From Micavibrio sp. UBA6929 (GTDB taxonomy: Bacteria; Pseudomonadota; Alphaproteobacteria; Micavibrionales; Micavibrionaceae), in NCBI GenBank assembly GCA_002448815.1, contig DKAJ01000001.1:107822-171821 (forward strand): a stretch of DNA of 64,000 bases. Reading direction: 5' to 3'. How positions within the stretch are numbered: the stretch's first letter is position 1; each line of letters opens with the position of its first letter. Below the pieces are notes generated by a model that saw only the letters and a list, made by a program, of their open reading frames with translations, did no database searches and was not told the origin of the DNA. Position numbers and translations under genes: made by a program. This document shows, piece after piece, positions 25,037 through 34,256 of this stretch.

Positions 25037-27763
25037 ATGGCTTATAATGAATCAGGATTTGGTGGTGTTTCACAAACAACGTCACAACCGTCAATTTTAC
25101 AAGTGCAAGGCGATGCGCTTGATCTCCCGAATGATATAAATCTTAAAAACGCACACTATGCACGCCGTGGCATGGATTTACTGGTTAAGGACGCTGGGCA
25201 TGATGTGGTCGTTGAAAGCTACTTTGCTTTTGATCCTGCGCCAACACTGAATGCTGGCGATGCAGTGCTGTCACCTAAATTGGTGTCGTCTTTTGTGAAG
25301 GCCTCACCTGACTATGCAGCGAATAATGTCACCAGCGATGAAAGCCCGGTTGGCATTGTTGATGAAATTACAGGCGGCGCAACTGTGACGCGCCTTGATG
25401 GCTCAACTGAAACTGTGCGCCTTGGTATTGAAATTTATCAGGGCGATATTGTTGAAACAGCAGGCAATGGTGCAGTGAATATTGTCTTTATTGATGATAC
25501 CAGCTTCGCGGTCTCTGAGGATGCGCGCCTGGCGATTGATGAATATGTCTATGATCCTGTGACCGAAGCGGGGCAAACAGATTTCTCCGTATTAAAAGGG
25601 GTGTTTGTGTATACATCGGGCGCTATTGGCCGCGATGATCCTGATGATGTAACCATCGATACGCCCGTCGGATCAATCGGTATTCGCGGAACAATTATCG
25701 CAGGTGATGTTGATCAGGGGGAAATTACGGTCGTGGAAGGTGCCATTGTGCTGCGCGACTTTGGCGGGAACGAGGTTACACTGGCCAACCAGTTTGAAAC
25801 CGCACGGTTCGAGGCCGGCGGCCGTGGCATTTCGCACATGGGTGAAATGGCCGCAGGTGATGTTGTGCAAAAATTTGCGTCGATCTCGAATGTTGCGCCT
25901 GACTTGTTCTCATCGATGAATGATGCAGCAAATGAAAATGCCCAAGATAGCCAAGAGGCCGCAGATCAAGCTGATGGAACGCAAGATGATGCCAGCGCGC
26001 AAGAAGTGAGAGAGGATGCTGGCGCAGATACAGATCAAGCCTCTGCTGAATCTACTGGAGAGCCTAAGGGTGAAGGTGCGGAGCAAAGCGCGAATGAGGA
26101 TCCGCAAGGGGATTCAAAAGCAGAATCAGAAGGTGAAGGCTCGGAAGCAAAAAGCGATGGAGAACCTCGCGGAGAGGCGGAGCAGTCATCAGGCGCTGAT
26201 GGCGAGGCTGCTAAGTCTGATTCAGGAGATTCGCAATCAGAAGCAAATAGCAATGCCGAGCAAGGGCGGAGCGCTGGAAGCAATAGCGCTGCGCCAGATA
26301 ATGGAGGGCAAAGCGGATCAGAGACTAGCGCTGATAGTGGGCAACCTAAGGTTTCCGAGCCTGTAAAAATGGCTGATCCAAATAAAATGGCTGGGACGAG
26401 TAAACAAGTACCTGTCAACGATGCGAAACCTAACCCATCCAATTCATCGTCTTCAGGAGGTGATAATACATCCTCAAGCACACCGGACGGTTCGGCAACA
26501 TCAAATAATACTACATCGCAGTCATCAGAGCCTGTTGATCCAGTTGCATACGAGCCCGATACAAATAATCGCGCGCCAGAACTTTTGACTAGAAATCTAC
26601 CACCATCTGAGTTTTTTCAAGTCAGTGAAAATACTGGAGCATTAGAATTTTTCTTCGATCAAGTTTTCAGAGATCTGGACGGCGATGCCGTAACGTATGG
26701 CATGTCACGTGAATCTGAAGAGCTCCTCAATAGCTTGACTGAAGATCAAGCTGGCGTAGGACTCTTGGAATCTGATGGGGCAGGGGCGCCTGGGTGGTCG
26801 CTTGATCAGGCAAATGGTCGTTTGATTTTAAATATTAATGATGCTTTTGAAGAGTATATTCAAACATTAGAGCTGACAGTCGTTGCCTCAGATGGGATCG
26901 ATTCCAGCTTTTACACATTCGAAGTGAAGGCATTTGAAGATGGTGCCACATTTACTGAAAACGGTACTTCTTATACTGTGCGTTCACTGGCTCTTGGCAC
27001 TTCCATTGATAACGACAATGAGGTCGTCTTTGTTGATGATGGTGATGGGGGGGTGACGGTTAATTCAAGTTACTCTCAGGTACATCTTGGCGAAGGGCGC
27101 CAAGACGTAGAGATCGACGATGCGGCAAATGGTAACTTGGTGATCGGCGGAAATGTGCCTGAATCAGATAATTTCTTTACGGTATATGACGTTGATAACT
27201 ACTTATACGGCATGGATGGGTCGGATACCTTTAAGGTGCATATGGATGTCGTCGATGTTGACCCTGATGGAGCGACTATAACGGATGCAGTTATCGATGG
27301 CGGTCATAATAATCTAAGTACCGCGCAAAGTGTTATGCGCGATCTTGAAGATGGTGTCGTAGACGGAGACTATTCTAATTTAGAAACCGGCGATATGCTA
27401 GAGTTTTATAATGCTCCCTCAGGGGCTTCGAATGGGCATGTCAACTTTGCGACCTTAGATGTATTGGTTAAAAATATTGAAACGCTATATCTGGAAGGCG
27501 ATAGCGTAAGAGTGGATCTAACTGTCGATGATGTCTTGGCAATGACGGATGATCATAATGTGCTAATGATACAAGGTGATGGTAACGATGTTGTAAGCCT
27601 TGCAGGGTTCAGGCAGCTAGATCTCAATGAAGATACTGATTTTGATACCTCTGACCTTGTTAATGCGGGTGGCAATGATTACGCCGTATACACAGGTACA
27701 AATGAGAACGGAGCCGAGGTCACGTTGGTGGTTGATTCTGATATTGCAATAACTACGGTCTAA
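25037..27763 (+). CDS. Large FecR-domain and cadherin-like surface protein, probable adhesin
   Basis: The 908-residue acidic product has several parts. Residues about 15-70 resemble the prefix domain of BapA/LapA-like adhesins (MDLLVKDAGHDVVVESYF). Residues about 115-245 form a FecR domain (FIDDTSFAVSEDARLAIDEY, TPVGSIGIRGT, GEITVVEGAI). Residues about 290-505 are low-complexity, rich in S, E, G, Q and A. A cadherin-like domain follows (DLDGDAVTYG; LNINDAFEEYIQTLELTVVASDG). The C-terminal region has the NIETLYLEGD, DDVLAMTDDHNVLMIQGDGNDVVSLAG pattern seen at the ends of type I-secreted adhesins. There is no Sec signal, which fits type I secretion, but no transporter genes are nearby. GGGGAG lies 10 bases before the ATG. 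Confidence 0.75.
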   Translation: MAYNESGFGGVSQTTSQPSILQVQGDALDLPNDINLKNAHYARRGMDLLVKDAGHDVVVESYFAFDPAPTLNAGDAVLSPKLVSSFVKASPDYAANNVTSDESPVGIVDEITGGATVTRLDGSTETVRLGIEIYQGDIVETAGNGAVNIVFIDDTSFAVSEDARLAIDEYVYDPVTEAGQTDFSVLKGVFVYTSGAIGRDDPDDVTIDTPVGSIGIRGTIIAGDVDQGEITVVEGAIVLRDFGGNEVTLANQFETARFEAGGRGISHMGEMAAGDVVQKFASISNVAPDLFSSMNDAANENAQDSQEAADQADGTQDDASAQEVREDAGADTDQASAESTGEPKGEGAEQSANEDPQGDSKAESEGEGSEAKSDGEPRGEAEQSSGADGEAAKSDSGDSQSEANSNAEQGRSAGSNSAAPDNGGQSGSETSADSGQPKVSEPVKMADPNKMAGTSKQVPVNDAKPNPSNSSSSGGDNTSSSTPDGSATSNNTTSQSSEPVDPVAYEPDTNNRAPELLTRNLPPSEFFQVSENTGALEFFFDQVFRDLDGDAVTYGMSRESEELLNSLTEDQAGVGLLESDGAGAPGWSLDQANGRLILNINDAFEEYIQTLELTVVASDGIDSSFYTFEVKAFEDGATFTENGTSYTVRSLALGTSIDNDNEVVFVDDGDGGVTVNSSYSQVHLGEGRQDVEIDDAANGNLVIGGNVPESDNFFTVYDVDNYLYGMDGSDTFKVHMDVVDVDPDGATITDAVIDGGHNNLSTAQSVMRDLEDGVVDGDYSNLETGDMLEFYNAPSGASNGHVNFATLDVLVKNIETLYLEGDSVRVDLTVDDVLAMTDDHNVLMIQGDGNDVVSLAGFRQLDLNEDTDFDTSDLVNAGGNDYAVYTGTNENGAEVTLVVDSDIAITTV

Positions 27764-27864
27764 TCAAATTTCATTTTTCTTGAATAATATATCCACATGC
27801 ATTGTTATGGATGCGTGAAAATCCTTTTGATTCCGCGTTTTTTTGTGATAGATCATAAAAAATC

Positions 27865-27892
27865 TTGCAAATGGACATTAAATCGTTAAAGT
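27865..27892 (+). promoter_or_regulatory. Putative promoter of acpP
   Basis: TTGCAA (27865-27870), 16 bases, TAAAGT (27887-27892), giving a leader of about 65 bases before acpP. The 200-base gap before acpP otherwise holds no gene that I can support. Confidence 0.45.
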
Positions 27893-27965
27893 CCACGCCA
27901 GTCGCCTGATGACAGGTGCAGGGTTTAACATTATAAGATTTAAAAACGAAAATAAGGAAATAAAC

Positions 27966-28199
27966 ATGAGCGAAGTAGCAAGCAAAGTACAGGAGATCGT
28001 AGTTGAGCACCTGGGCGTTGAAGCAGATAAAGTAGTTGAAGGTGCAAACTTCATCGATGATCTGGGCGCAGATTCTTTGGATACAGTTGAATTGGTAATG
28101 GCTTTTGAAGAAGAGTTCGGTATCGAAATTCCTGATGATGCAGCTGAAAAAATCGCAACAGTTGGCGATGCAGTAAAATTCATCGAAGAAAACAAATAA
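27966..28199 (+). CDS. acpP: Acyl carrier protein
   Basis: ACP carries growing acyl chains in fatty acid synthesis, and here its 4'-phosphopantetheine would be attached by the AcpS encoded at 49256. The 77-residue acidic protein has Ser37 in GADSLDTVELVMAFEEEFGIEIPD, the universal attachment motif. AGGA lies 9 bases before the ATG at 27966. An in-frame upstream ATG at 27909 would add 19 unconserved residues. fabF follows beyond a terminator; fabD and fabG, which often precede acpP, are absent, and a surface protein gene lies upstream instead. Confidence 0.98.
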   Translation: MSEVASKVQEIVVEHLGVEADKVVEGANFIDDLGADSLDTVELVMAFEEEFGIEIPDDAAEKIATVGDAVKFIEENK

Positions 28200-28222
28200 G
28201 TTTTTCTTGATCAATTAAGATT

Positions 28223-28259
28223 AAAAGCCCCTTAGAAAGCTGTTGAGGGGCTTTTTGTT
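28223..28259 (+). terminator. Intrinsic terminator after acpP
   Basis: AAAAGCCCCT (28223-28232) pairs exactly with AGGGGCTTTT (28246-28255), and the T-rich run continues to 28260. It lies between acpP and fabF, so it probably attenuates rather than fully separates them, giving excess acpP message, as is usual for this gene. Confidence 0.85.
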
Positions 28260-28284
28260 TATAAAAATCATAGGAGCAAAAGCA

Positions 28285-29559
28285 ATGTTAAGACGCGTTG
28301 TAGTCACTGGAATGGGCATGGTATCGCCGTTAGGCGTAGGGGTTGATCACAACTGGCAGGCGCTGACTGCTGGTAAAAGCGGGATTAAACCTATCGAGCA
28401 TTTCGATCTGGATGGCATTCCATCACATATTGCGGGGATTGTACCGCGCACAGATGACGAAAACCCAACTGACGGTGCTTTTAATCCTGATTTGTTTATG
28501 CCTGCGAAAGAGCAGCGCAAAACAGACGTCTTTATCGTTTATGCGATGGCTGCCGCGAAGGAGGCCGTTGCAGATGCAGGATGGACACCCACAGCCGAAG
28601 AAGACCTGTTGCGTACAGGCGTATTGATCGGGTCAGGCATTGGTGGTCTGTCATCAACATATCAAGCATCAACCACTTTGAACGAGCGCGGACCACGCCG
28701 CTTGTCACCTTTTACCGTGCCATCACAATTGATTAACTTGGCATCAGGTCTAGTATCTATTGAATTTGGTTTTGCTGGGCCTAACCACTCTGTCGTGACG
28801 GCATGTGCAACTGGTACGCACGCCATTGGTGATGCGGCGCGTATGATTGCGCTGGGCGATGCAGAAGTAATGATTTCTGGCGGCGCCGAGGCTGCAGTAA
28901 ACCGCCTTGGCGTATCAAGCTTTGCGGCGGCGCGTACATTGTCATGCGGTTATAATGACACACCTGAAAAGGCATCGCGTCCTTGGGATTCTGGCCGTGA
29001 TGGTTTTGTCATCGCCGAAGGTGCAGGGGTCGTTGTTCTTGAGGAATACGAACACGCCAAAGCGCGCGGCGCGAAAATTTACGGTGAAGTTTGCGGTTAC
29101 GGCATGTCAGGCGATGCATATCACATCACATCACCAGCATCAGACGGTAACGGTGGTTATCGTGCGATGCAGGCCGCGCTGAAAAGCGCTGGCGTGAATG
29201 TTGACGAAGTCGGCTATATCAACGCGCACGGTACATCAACGCCTGTTGGTGACGGCATTGAATTTGGCGCGGTAAAACGCTTGTTCGAGCCTGCCTTGGA
29301 TAAAATCTCGATGTCCTCAACAAAGTCTGCTATTGGTCACCTATTGGGCGCGGCGGGCGCCGTTGAAGCAATTTACACAATGAAGGCACTGGAAACAGGT
29401 ATCTTACCGCCGACATTGAACCTTGAAAATCCATCAGAAGGCATCGAAGGTATTGACCTTATCCCGCTTAAGGCCAAAGAAAAGGCCGTGGACGTTGCTG
29501 TATCCAATTCATTTGGTTTTGGCGGAACAAACGCATCGCTTGTGATGCGCAAGGTCTAA
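28285..29559 (+). CDS. fabF: 3-oxoacyl-ACP synthase II
   Basis: FabF elongates acyl-ACP with malonyl-ACP. The N-terminal RRVVVTGMGMVSPLG, active-site Cys in VVTACATGTHAIG, NAHGTSTPVGD (first His), KSAIGHLLGAAGAVE (second His and Lys) and SFGFGGTN are all in place. At 424 residues the length is normal. I start at ATG 28285, preceded by AGGAG; a frame upstream to 28243 runs through the terminator hairpin. mltG follows after 23 bases, as is common in proteobacteria. Confidence 0.97.
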   Translation: MLRRVVVTGMGMVSPLGVGVDHNWQALTAGKSGIKPIEHFDLDGIPSHIAGIVPRTDDENPTDGAFNPDLFMPAKEQRKTDVFIVYAMAAAKEAVADAGWTPTAEEDLLRTGVLIGSGIGGLSSTYQASTTLNERGPRRLSPFTVPSQLINLASGLVSIEFGFAGPNHSVVTACATGTHAIGDAARMIALGDAEVMISGGAEAAVNRLGVSSFAAARTLSCGYNDTPEKASRPWDSGRDGFVIAEGAGVVVLEEYEHAKARGAKIYGEVCGYGMSGDAYHITSPASDGNGGYRAMQAALKSAGVNVDEVGYINAHGTSTPVGDGIEFGAVKRLFEPALDKISMSSTKSAIGHLLGAAGAVEAIYTMKALETGILPPTLNLENPSEGIEGIDLIPLKAKEKAVDVAVSNSFGFGGTNASLVMRKV

Positions 29560-29582
29560 TCCCAGCAAGGATAAACGCGATT

Positions 29583-30581
29583 ATGAAAGCCCTGTTAAGC
29601 ATCGGTCTGACACTTTTTGCATGTGTGACCTTGATGCTTGCCGCAGGGCTTTTTTATGTGATGCAGGAATTGCAGCGCCCCATCGAAATGCCAACGCCGA
29701 TTGTCTATGAAATCGAAAATGGCACAACATTAGGGCAACTGGAACATGACCTGATCCAGCGTGAATTATTGCCGTATCCGCATCTGTATAAATTTGCCGC
29801 GCGCGTCATGGGAATGAACGCTCCAATCATGGCTGGTGAATATGAAATCAGCCCCGGCATGACGCCGCTGGCGATTTTATCTTTGTTCCAAAAGGGATCG
29901 AACTATCAACGCTTTATCACCTTGCGTGAGGGCTTAACAAGCTATGAGATTGTACAAGTTCTCAGCGAAGAAGATGATTTGTCTGGCGAGATTACTGAAA
30001 TCCCTGCCGAAGGATCGCTTCTGCCAGAAACGTATAGTTATACCAAGGGTGAAAACCGCAACAATGTGATTGCGCGCATGCAATTGGCGCTTCAGCAAAC
30101 CTTGGATCAGGCATGGGAAAATCGCGCAGATGACTTGCCCATCAAATCAAAGGAAGAGGCGCTAGTTCTGGCCTCGATCATTGAAAAAGAAACGGCTCAA
30201 CCTGACGAGCGCGAACGCGTCGCAGGCGTGTTTATTAATCGTCTGCGCCGCGGCATGAAATTGCAAACGGACCCAACAGTTATTTATGCCCTGACAATGG
30301 GAGAGCATGAAAACGAAGGACGCGGCCCGTTAGGGCGTCGTTTGCTGCGTAAAGACTTGAAAGTTGATTCGCCTTATAACACGTACCTGTATGAAGGTCT
30401 GCCGCCGACCCCTATCGCCAATGCGGGCGCCAAAGCCATTCAGGCCGCGCTTCAGCCTGAAGATAATAAATATATCTTCTTTGTTGCCGATGGCACAGGC
30501 GGCCACAGCTTTGCCAAAACATTGGACGAGCATAATCGCAATGTCGCCAAATGGCGTACGATCCGTAATTTGAATAAATAA
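29583..30581 (+). CDS. mltG: Endolytic murein transglycosylase
   Basis: MltG (YceG) is an inner-membrane lytic transglycosylase that cuts nascent glycan strands and sets their length. It has one N-terminal membrane helix (about 5-25), a LysM-like segment (IENGTTLGQLEHDLIQ) and the catalytic region ASIIEKET, with the essential Glu, followed by RVAGVFINRLRRGMKLQTDPTVIYAL. It ends with the conserved SPYNTYLYEGLPPTPIAN. Length of 332 residues is normal. It is coupled with acpP and fabF, the usual neighbours. Confidence 0.95.
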   Translation: MKALLSIGLTLFACVTLMLAAGLFYVMQELQRPIEMPTPIVYEIENGTTLGQLEHDLIQRELLPYPHLYKFAARVMGMNAPIMAGEYEISPGMTPLAILSLFQKGSNYQRFITLREGLTSYEIVQVLSEEDDLSGEITEIPAEGSLLPETYSYTKGENRNNVIARMQLALQQTLDQAWENRADDLPIKSKEEALVLASIIEKETAQPDERERVAGVFINRLRRGMKLQTDPTVIYALTMGEHENEGRGPLGRRLLRKDLKVDSPYNTYLYEGLPPTPIANAGAKAIQAALQPEDNKYIFFVADGTGGHSFAKTLDEHNRNVAKWRTIRNLNK

Positions 30582-30601
30582 AGACTATGGCGGCGCGGGG
30601 C

Positions 30602-31204
30602 TTAATCGTCGCCGTTGCTATCGGTGCTGTCACCTGTGTTGTAATAGGTGCTGCGGCCGCTGCTGGTGCTGCCGCCCATGCCCGGGGCAGAGAAACCAGG
30701 TGCAGATGGCGCGGCGGCTGGGCGAACTTCCAGCGAGTGTTGACGCGCTAAGTGTGGCGCAAATTGCAAGCTAGCCGGTGATGCATCACCTAAAACGCAG
30801 TTTGTATTACTGTCGTCGTCTAAATTATCACGGTGAACGGGTTGCCCCACGGTGCAGCGTGTCACAAAGGCATTAAACGCCGCCAAAGGTTTTGGCATGG
30901 GTGGCAGGCTGCCTAGTTTTTCGCCGCGATAAGGATCATCCAAAAACATCAAAGGCACCTGATAAGCCTGACCAATAGCGCCATTTTTAACAGACCCAAT
31001 ATGCAAAGTTGGATTAAAGTCCAGAGTTTCCCAAAATGTCTGGTCGATAGGAATGTTAAATTCCAGCATATCCATATCGGCAAATTCGATATTCATCATG
31101 CCCGTTTGATTGTCGAACAAAATGCCGATCGCCTTCTTGACCAGATTTTCGCTGCAAATCAGTCCGGCGACACCCTCGTTTGTGAAAAGTAAATCAATAT
31201 CCAT
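30602..31204 (-). CDS. Hypothetical protein with disordered C-terminal tail
   Basis: The 200-residue product has no signal peptide or membrane helix. Residues 1-125 look folded, with short beta-like segments (GVAGLICSENLVKKAIGILFD, NIEFADMDMLEFNIPID, AYQVPLMFLDD) and two Cys. Residues about 150-200 are rich in A, P, G, S and T and look disordered. I recognise no family. It stands alone on the minus strand between mltG and asnB. The ATG has no ribosome site but lies about 10 bases after an AT-rich TATATATAAT stretch, so a very short leader is possible. Confidence 0.55.
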   Translation of the reverse strand: MDIDLLFTNEGVAGLICSENLVKKAIGILFDNQTGMMNIEFADMDMLEFNIPIDQTFWETLDFNPTLHIGSVKNGAIGQAYQVPLMFLDDPYRGEKLGSLPPMPKPLAAFNAFVTRCTVGQPVHRDNLDDDSNTNCVLGDASPASLQFAPHLARQHSLEVRPAAAPSAPGFSAPGMGGSTSSGRSTYYNTGDSTDSNGDD

Positions 31205-31284
31205 TAAAATTATATATAGGCGAAAAGACGTTCAATATCCACATGCAATGCGACATTAGTGCTTTTACGCGCATCCTATATCAG

Positions 31285-31290
31285 TATAAT
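31285..31290 (+). promoter_or_regulatory. Putative -10 element of the asnB operon
   Basis: A perfect TATAAT lies 27 bases before the asnB ATG. The upstream -35 region is weak (TTTTAC at a spacing of 16). The leader would be about 20 bases. Confidence 0.4.
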
Positions 31291-31317
31291 GGGTCTTCGT
31301 TAAGAAAATGTATTCTC

Positions 31318-33267
31318 ATGTGTGGATTAACCGGATTTTATGACCTCAAGGCGCAAAGGCGTCGCTCGGAACATCACAAAATTGCGCAAGTAATGACGCA
31401 GGCCTTGTACCATCGTGGCCCCGATCAGGGTGATGTGTGGCAAGATCCTGATGTGCCTTTGGCATTAGGGCATCGCCGTTTGTCGATTATGGATCTCACT
31501 GAAACAGGGCGCCAGCCCATGGAATCACCGTCTGGGCGTTTTATGACGGTCTTCAATGGAGAGATATATAATGTCCTATCGCTGCGCGCCGAGCTCGAGG
31601 CACAAGGCATCACATTTCGCGGTCATTCCGATACCGAGGTGATGCTCGCAGGGTTTGATCAATGGGGCGTTAATCTGACCTTGCAAAAAATTAATGGCAT
31701 GTTTGCAATTGTCCTGTGGGATCGGCGCGATCGCACGCTTCACTTTATGCGCGACCGTATGGGTAAAAAGCCTTTATATATCGGCTGGGCGGGGGAGAAC
31801 CTTGTCTTCGGGTCAGAGCTTAAATCCCTGCGCGCCCACCCTGATTACCAAACCCGTTTGAATAAGGGCGCGGCGGCCCTGTATTTTCGTTATGCTTGCG
31901 TGCCTGCGCCGCATTGCATTGACGAAGGCGTGTGGCAATTACCACCAGGTCACAGCCTCAGTCTTAAGTGTGAAGAGAGCGCATTTCCCGTCTCTGGATC
32001 AGATTTATCGCAAAAAATGCTGGTATATTGGAACGCCGCCAGCGTTGCCCAAGACGCACAACAATTATTGCGCACGGATCAAAGCGAACAAGATGTCGTG
32101 CAAGAGTTCGAGGCCTTGTTGACCCAGTGCGTGCGCGATCGTATGATTTCGGATGTGCCGCTGGGTGCGTTTTTGTCGGGCGGCATTGATAGCTCTACCA
32201 TCGTGGCACTTATGCAAGGCCTGCAAGACGCGCCAGTAAAAACCTATTCTATTGGCTTTGACGAGGCTGGCTTTGACGAGGCATCCTTCGCCAAAAAGGT
32301 TGCCGCGCATATCGGCACTGACCACCATGAAATGTACGTCACCCAGCGTGATGCGCTGGACGTGATCCCAAGCCTTCCAGCCATGTATGATGAGCCTTTT
32401 GCCGATATATCAGCCATCCCAACGGCGCTGGTCAGCCGTTTCGCCAGACAAGGCGTAACGGTGGCATTGTCGGGTGATGGCGGGGATGAAATGCTAGGCG
32501 GTTATAATCGCCATATCGAAGCGCCGCGCCTATGGGGCAAACTTGGACGCTTGCCAGTCACCGTACGCCGTATGATCGCCGCGTCTATTATGGCCGTGCC
32601 GACGGCGGCGTGGGATAAGATATTGCCAATGCGTCCGCAGGCGGGAACGGCGCTGCATAAGGTTGCTGGCCTGTTACAACAAGACAGCCGCGAAGGCGTG
32701 TATGATCGTTTATGCTCGCACTGGGACGATGGCGCTGTAACCGCGCAGGGAATAACTTCACCCGATTTATGGACGCAGCGCGATGAATATAATTTGCAAG
32801 GTCTTGGCTTTGCCGAGGAAATGATGGTGTGGGATGCGCTGTCATATTTACCGAATGATATTTTGGTCAAAGTCGACCGCGCCAGTATGGATTGCGCCCT
32901 AGAAGTGCGCGCGCCGTTGCTTGATCCGCGCATTTATGAATATGCATGGACATTGCCATTGTCTTACAAAATTAAACAAGGGCAGGGCAAGTGGCTGTTG
33001 CGTCAGGTCTTGCAAAAACATGTCCCGGCCGAGCTGTTTGAACGCCCTAAACAAGGGTTTTCTATGCCCGTTGGTGCGTGGCTGCGCGGGGATTTACGCG
33101 ACTGGGCCGAGGATTTGCTAAGTGCGCAAAATTTGCAAAAGCATGGTATACTGAAAAAAGACGTTGTGCAGCGCACATGGCAGGCACATTTAGATGGACA
33201 TGGTGCGCATGCTACGCAATTATGGACCATTCTGATGTTCCAGTCATGGGCACAAAAATGGTTGTAA
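31318..33267 (+). CDS. asnB: Glutamine-dependent asparagine synthase-like amidotransferase
   Basis: The N-terminal class II glutaminase domain needs Cys right after the initiator Met, and the ATG at 31318 gives MCGLTGFYD; a longer frame from 31243 would bury that Cys. HRRLSIMDL, FNGEIYN and the GHSDTEV segment follow. The synthetase domain has the PP-loop LSGGIDSS, SIGFDEAGFDEASFAKKVA, and the LSGDGGDEMLGGY motif. Length of 649 residues fits the long form found in polysaccharide loci, where such proteins amidate a sugar acid rather than make free asparagine. An epimerase and a glycosyltransferase follow, so that role is plausible but unproven. Confidence 0.9.
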   Translation: MCGLTGFYDLKAQRRRSEHHKIAQVMTQALYHRGPDQGDVWQDPDVPLALGHRRLSIMDLTETGRQPMESPSGRFMTVFNGEIYNVLSLRAELEAQGITFRGHSDTEVMLAGFDQWGVNLTLQKINGMFAIVLWDRRDRTLHFMRDRMGKKPLYIGWAGENLVFGSELKSLRAHPDYQTRLNKGAAALYFRYACVPAPHCIDEGVWQLPPGHSLSLKCEESAFPVSGSDLSQKMLVYWNAASVAQDAQQLLRTDQSEQDVVQEFEALLTQCVRDRMISDVPLGAFLSGGIDSSTIVALMQGLQDAPVKTYSIGFDEAGFDEASFAKKVAAHIGTDHHEMYVTQRDALDVIPSLPAMYDEPFADISAIPTALVSRFARQGVTVALSGDGGDEMLGGYNRHIEAPRLWGKLGRLPVTVRRMIAASIMAVPTAAWDKILPMRPQAGTALHKVAGLLQQDSREGVYDRLCSHWDDGAVTAQGITSPDLWTQRDEYNLQGLGFAEEMMVWDALSYLPNDILVKVDRASMDCALEVRAPLLDPRIYEYAWTLPLSYKIKQGQGKWLLRQVLQKHVPAELFERPKQGFSMPVGAWLRGDLRDWAEDLLSAQNLQKHGILKKDVVQRTWQAHLDGHGAHATQLWTILMFQSWAQKWL

Positions 33268-33284
33268 GCTAAGGAGACATTTAC

Positions 33285-34256
33285 ATGAAAATTGCTGTAA
33301 CAGGTGGGGCAGGCTTTATCGGGGCCCGCTTAGTCAAGGCATTGGAAAATCAGGGGCACGAAGTCGTCGTGCTGGATAGCGCTGCGCCGCATCCAATTGA
33401 CGTTACTGATGAAGCCGCCGTGATGGGCGCGCTGCGCGGTGTTGAAGTGATTTACAATCTTGCGGCAGAACACCGCGATGATGTCCGCCCGCTTCAGCGC
33501 TATTACGATGTGAATGTTGGCGGGGCAGAAATTCTTGTGCGCGCGGCCAAAGCGCACGGCATTAAAACAATCATCTTTACTAGCACCGTTGCTGTTTACG
33601 GCCTGAACGCCGGTGAATCCCGCGAAAGCGACGTGCCGCAGCCTTTTAACGATTATGGCCGCTCTAAATTAGAGGCCGAAGACATCTTTAACGCGTGGCA
33701 ACAGGAAAATGCCAAAGACAATACGTTGGTTACGCTGCGTTTGGTTGCGACATTTGGCCCAGGAAATCGCGGCAACGTGCATACGCTGATTGATCAAATT
33801 GCGCGTGGACGTTTTGTGATGGTGGGTGATGGATCGAACCATAAATCACTGGCGTATGTTGAAAACGTGGTGGCGTTTTTGGCGCACTGCCTGACACAAG
33901 GCACAGGCGCGCATATTTATAACTACGCGGACAAGCCTGACATGAACATGCGCGATATGGTTGCGCAAATTCGTAAATCATTGGGCATGAAAAAAAAAGG
34001 CGTTCAAATTCCATACCCAATTGGCTTGGCAGGGGGCATTGTATTTGACCAAATCGCGCGTGTGACGGGGAAAAACTTCCCGATTAGCTCGATCCGTGTG
34101 AAGAAATTCTGTGCAGATACAATCGTGAACTCTGATAAACGCAATGAAACAGGCTTTACCGCGCCATTCTCGCTGGCCGACGGGTTGGAGGCCATGATTA
34201 ACGCGGATTTTTCTCAAGTCCAAATCGCGCAAAATAAGGCCGAGGACGCCGCGTGA
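33285..34256 (+). CDS. NAD-dependent sugar epimerase/dehydratase
   Basis: The 323-residue product is an extended short-chain dehydrogenase. It has the NAD-binding TGGAGFIGARL at the N-terminus, the catalytic Ser-Thr in FTSTVAVYG, and Tyr and Lys in DYGRSKLEAE. The family acts on nucleotide sugars. The substrate cannot be read from sequence. AAGGAG lies about 7 bases before the ATG. It is the middle gene of a three-gene set with an AsnB-like amidotransferase and a family 4 glycosyltransferase, which points to surface polysaccharide or glycolipid synthesis. Its stop overlaps the next start. Confidence 0.85.
   Translation: MKIAVTGGAGFIGARLVKALENQGHEVVVLDSAAPHPIDVTDEAAVMGALRGVEVIYNLAAEHRDDVRPLQRYYDVNVGGAEILVRAAKAHGIKTIIFTSTVAVYGLNAGESRESDVPQPFNDYGRSKLEAEDIFNAWQQENAKDNTLVTLRLVATFGPGNRGNVHTLIDQIARGRFVMVGDGSNHKSLAYVENVVAFLAHCLTQGTGAHIYNYADKPDMNMRDMVAQIRKSLGMKKKGVQIPYPIGLAGGIVFDQIARVTGKNFPISSIRVKKFCADTIVNSDKRNETGFTAPFSLADGLEAMINADFSQVQIAQNKAEDAA

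Noticed and set aside
26016..26481. Frames on both strands inside the low-complexity part of the surface protein.
   Set aside because: Biased composition of the repeat-like DNA opens all frames; the plus frame of the 908-residue protein is the supported one.
27771..28214. A 147-codon minus-strand frame.
   Set aside because: It is antisense to acpP, rich in Cys, Phe and Ile, with no homology; a shadow of the coding strand.
31243..31317. N-terminal extension of asnB.
   Set aside because: The glutaminase domain needs Cys directly after Met, which only the ATG 31318 gives.
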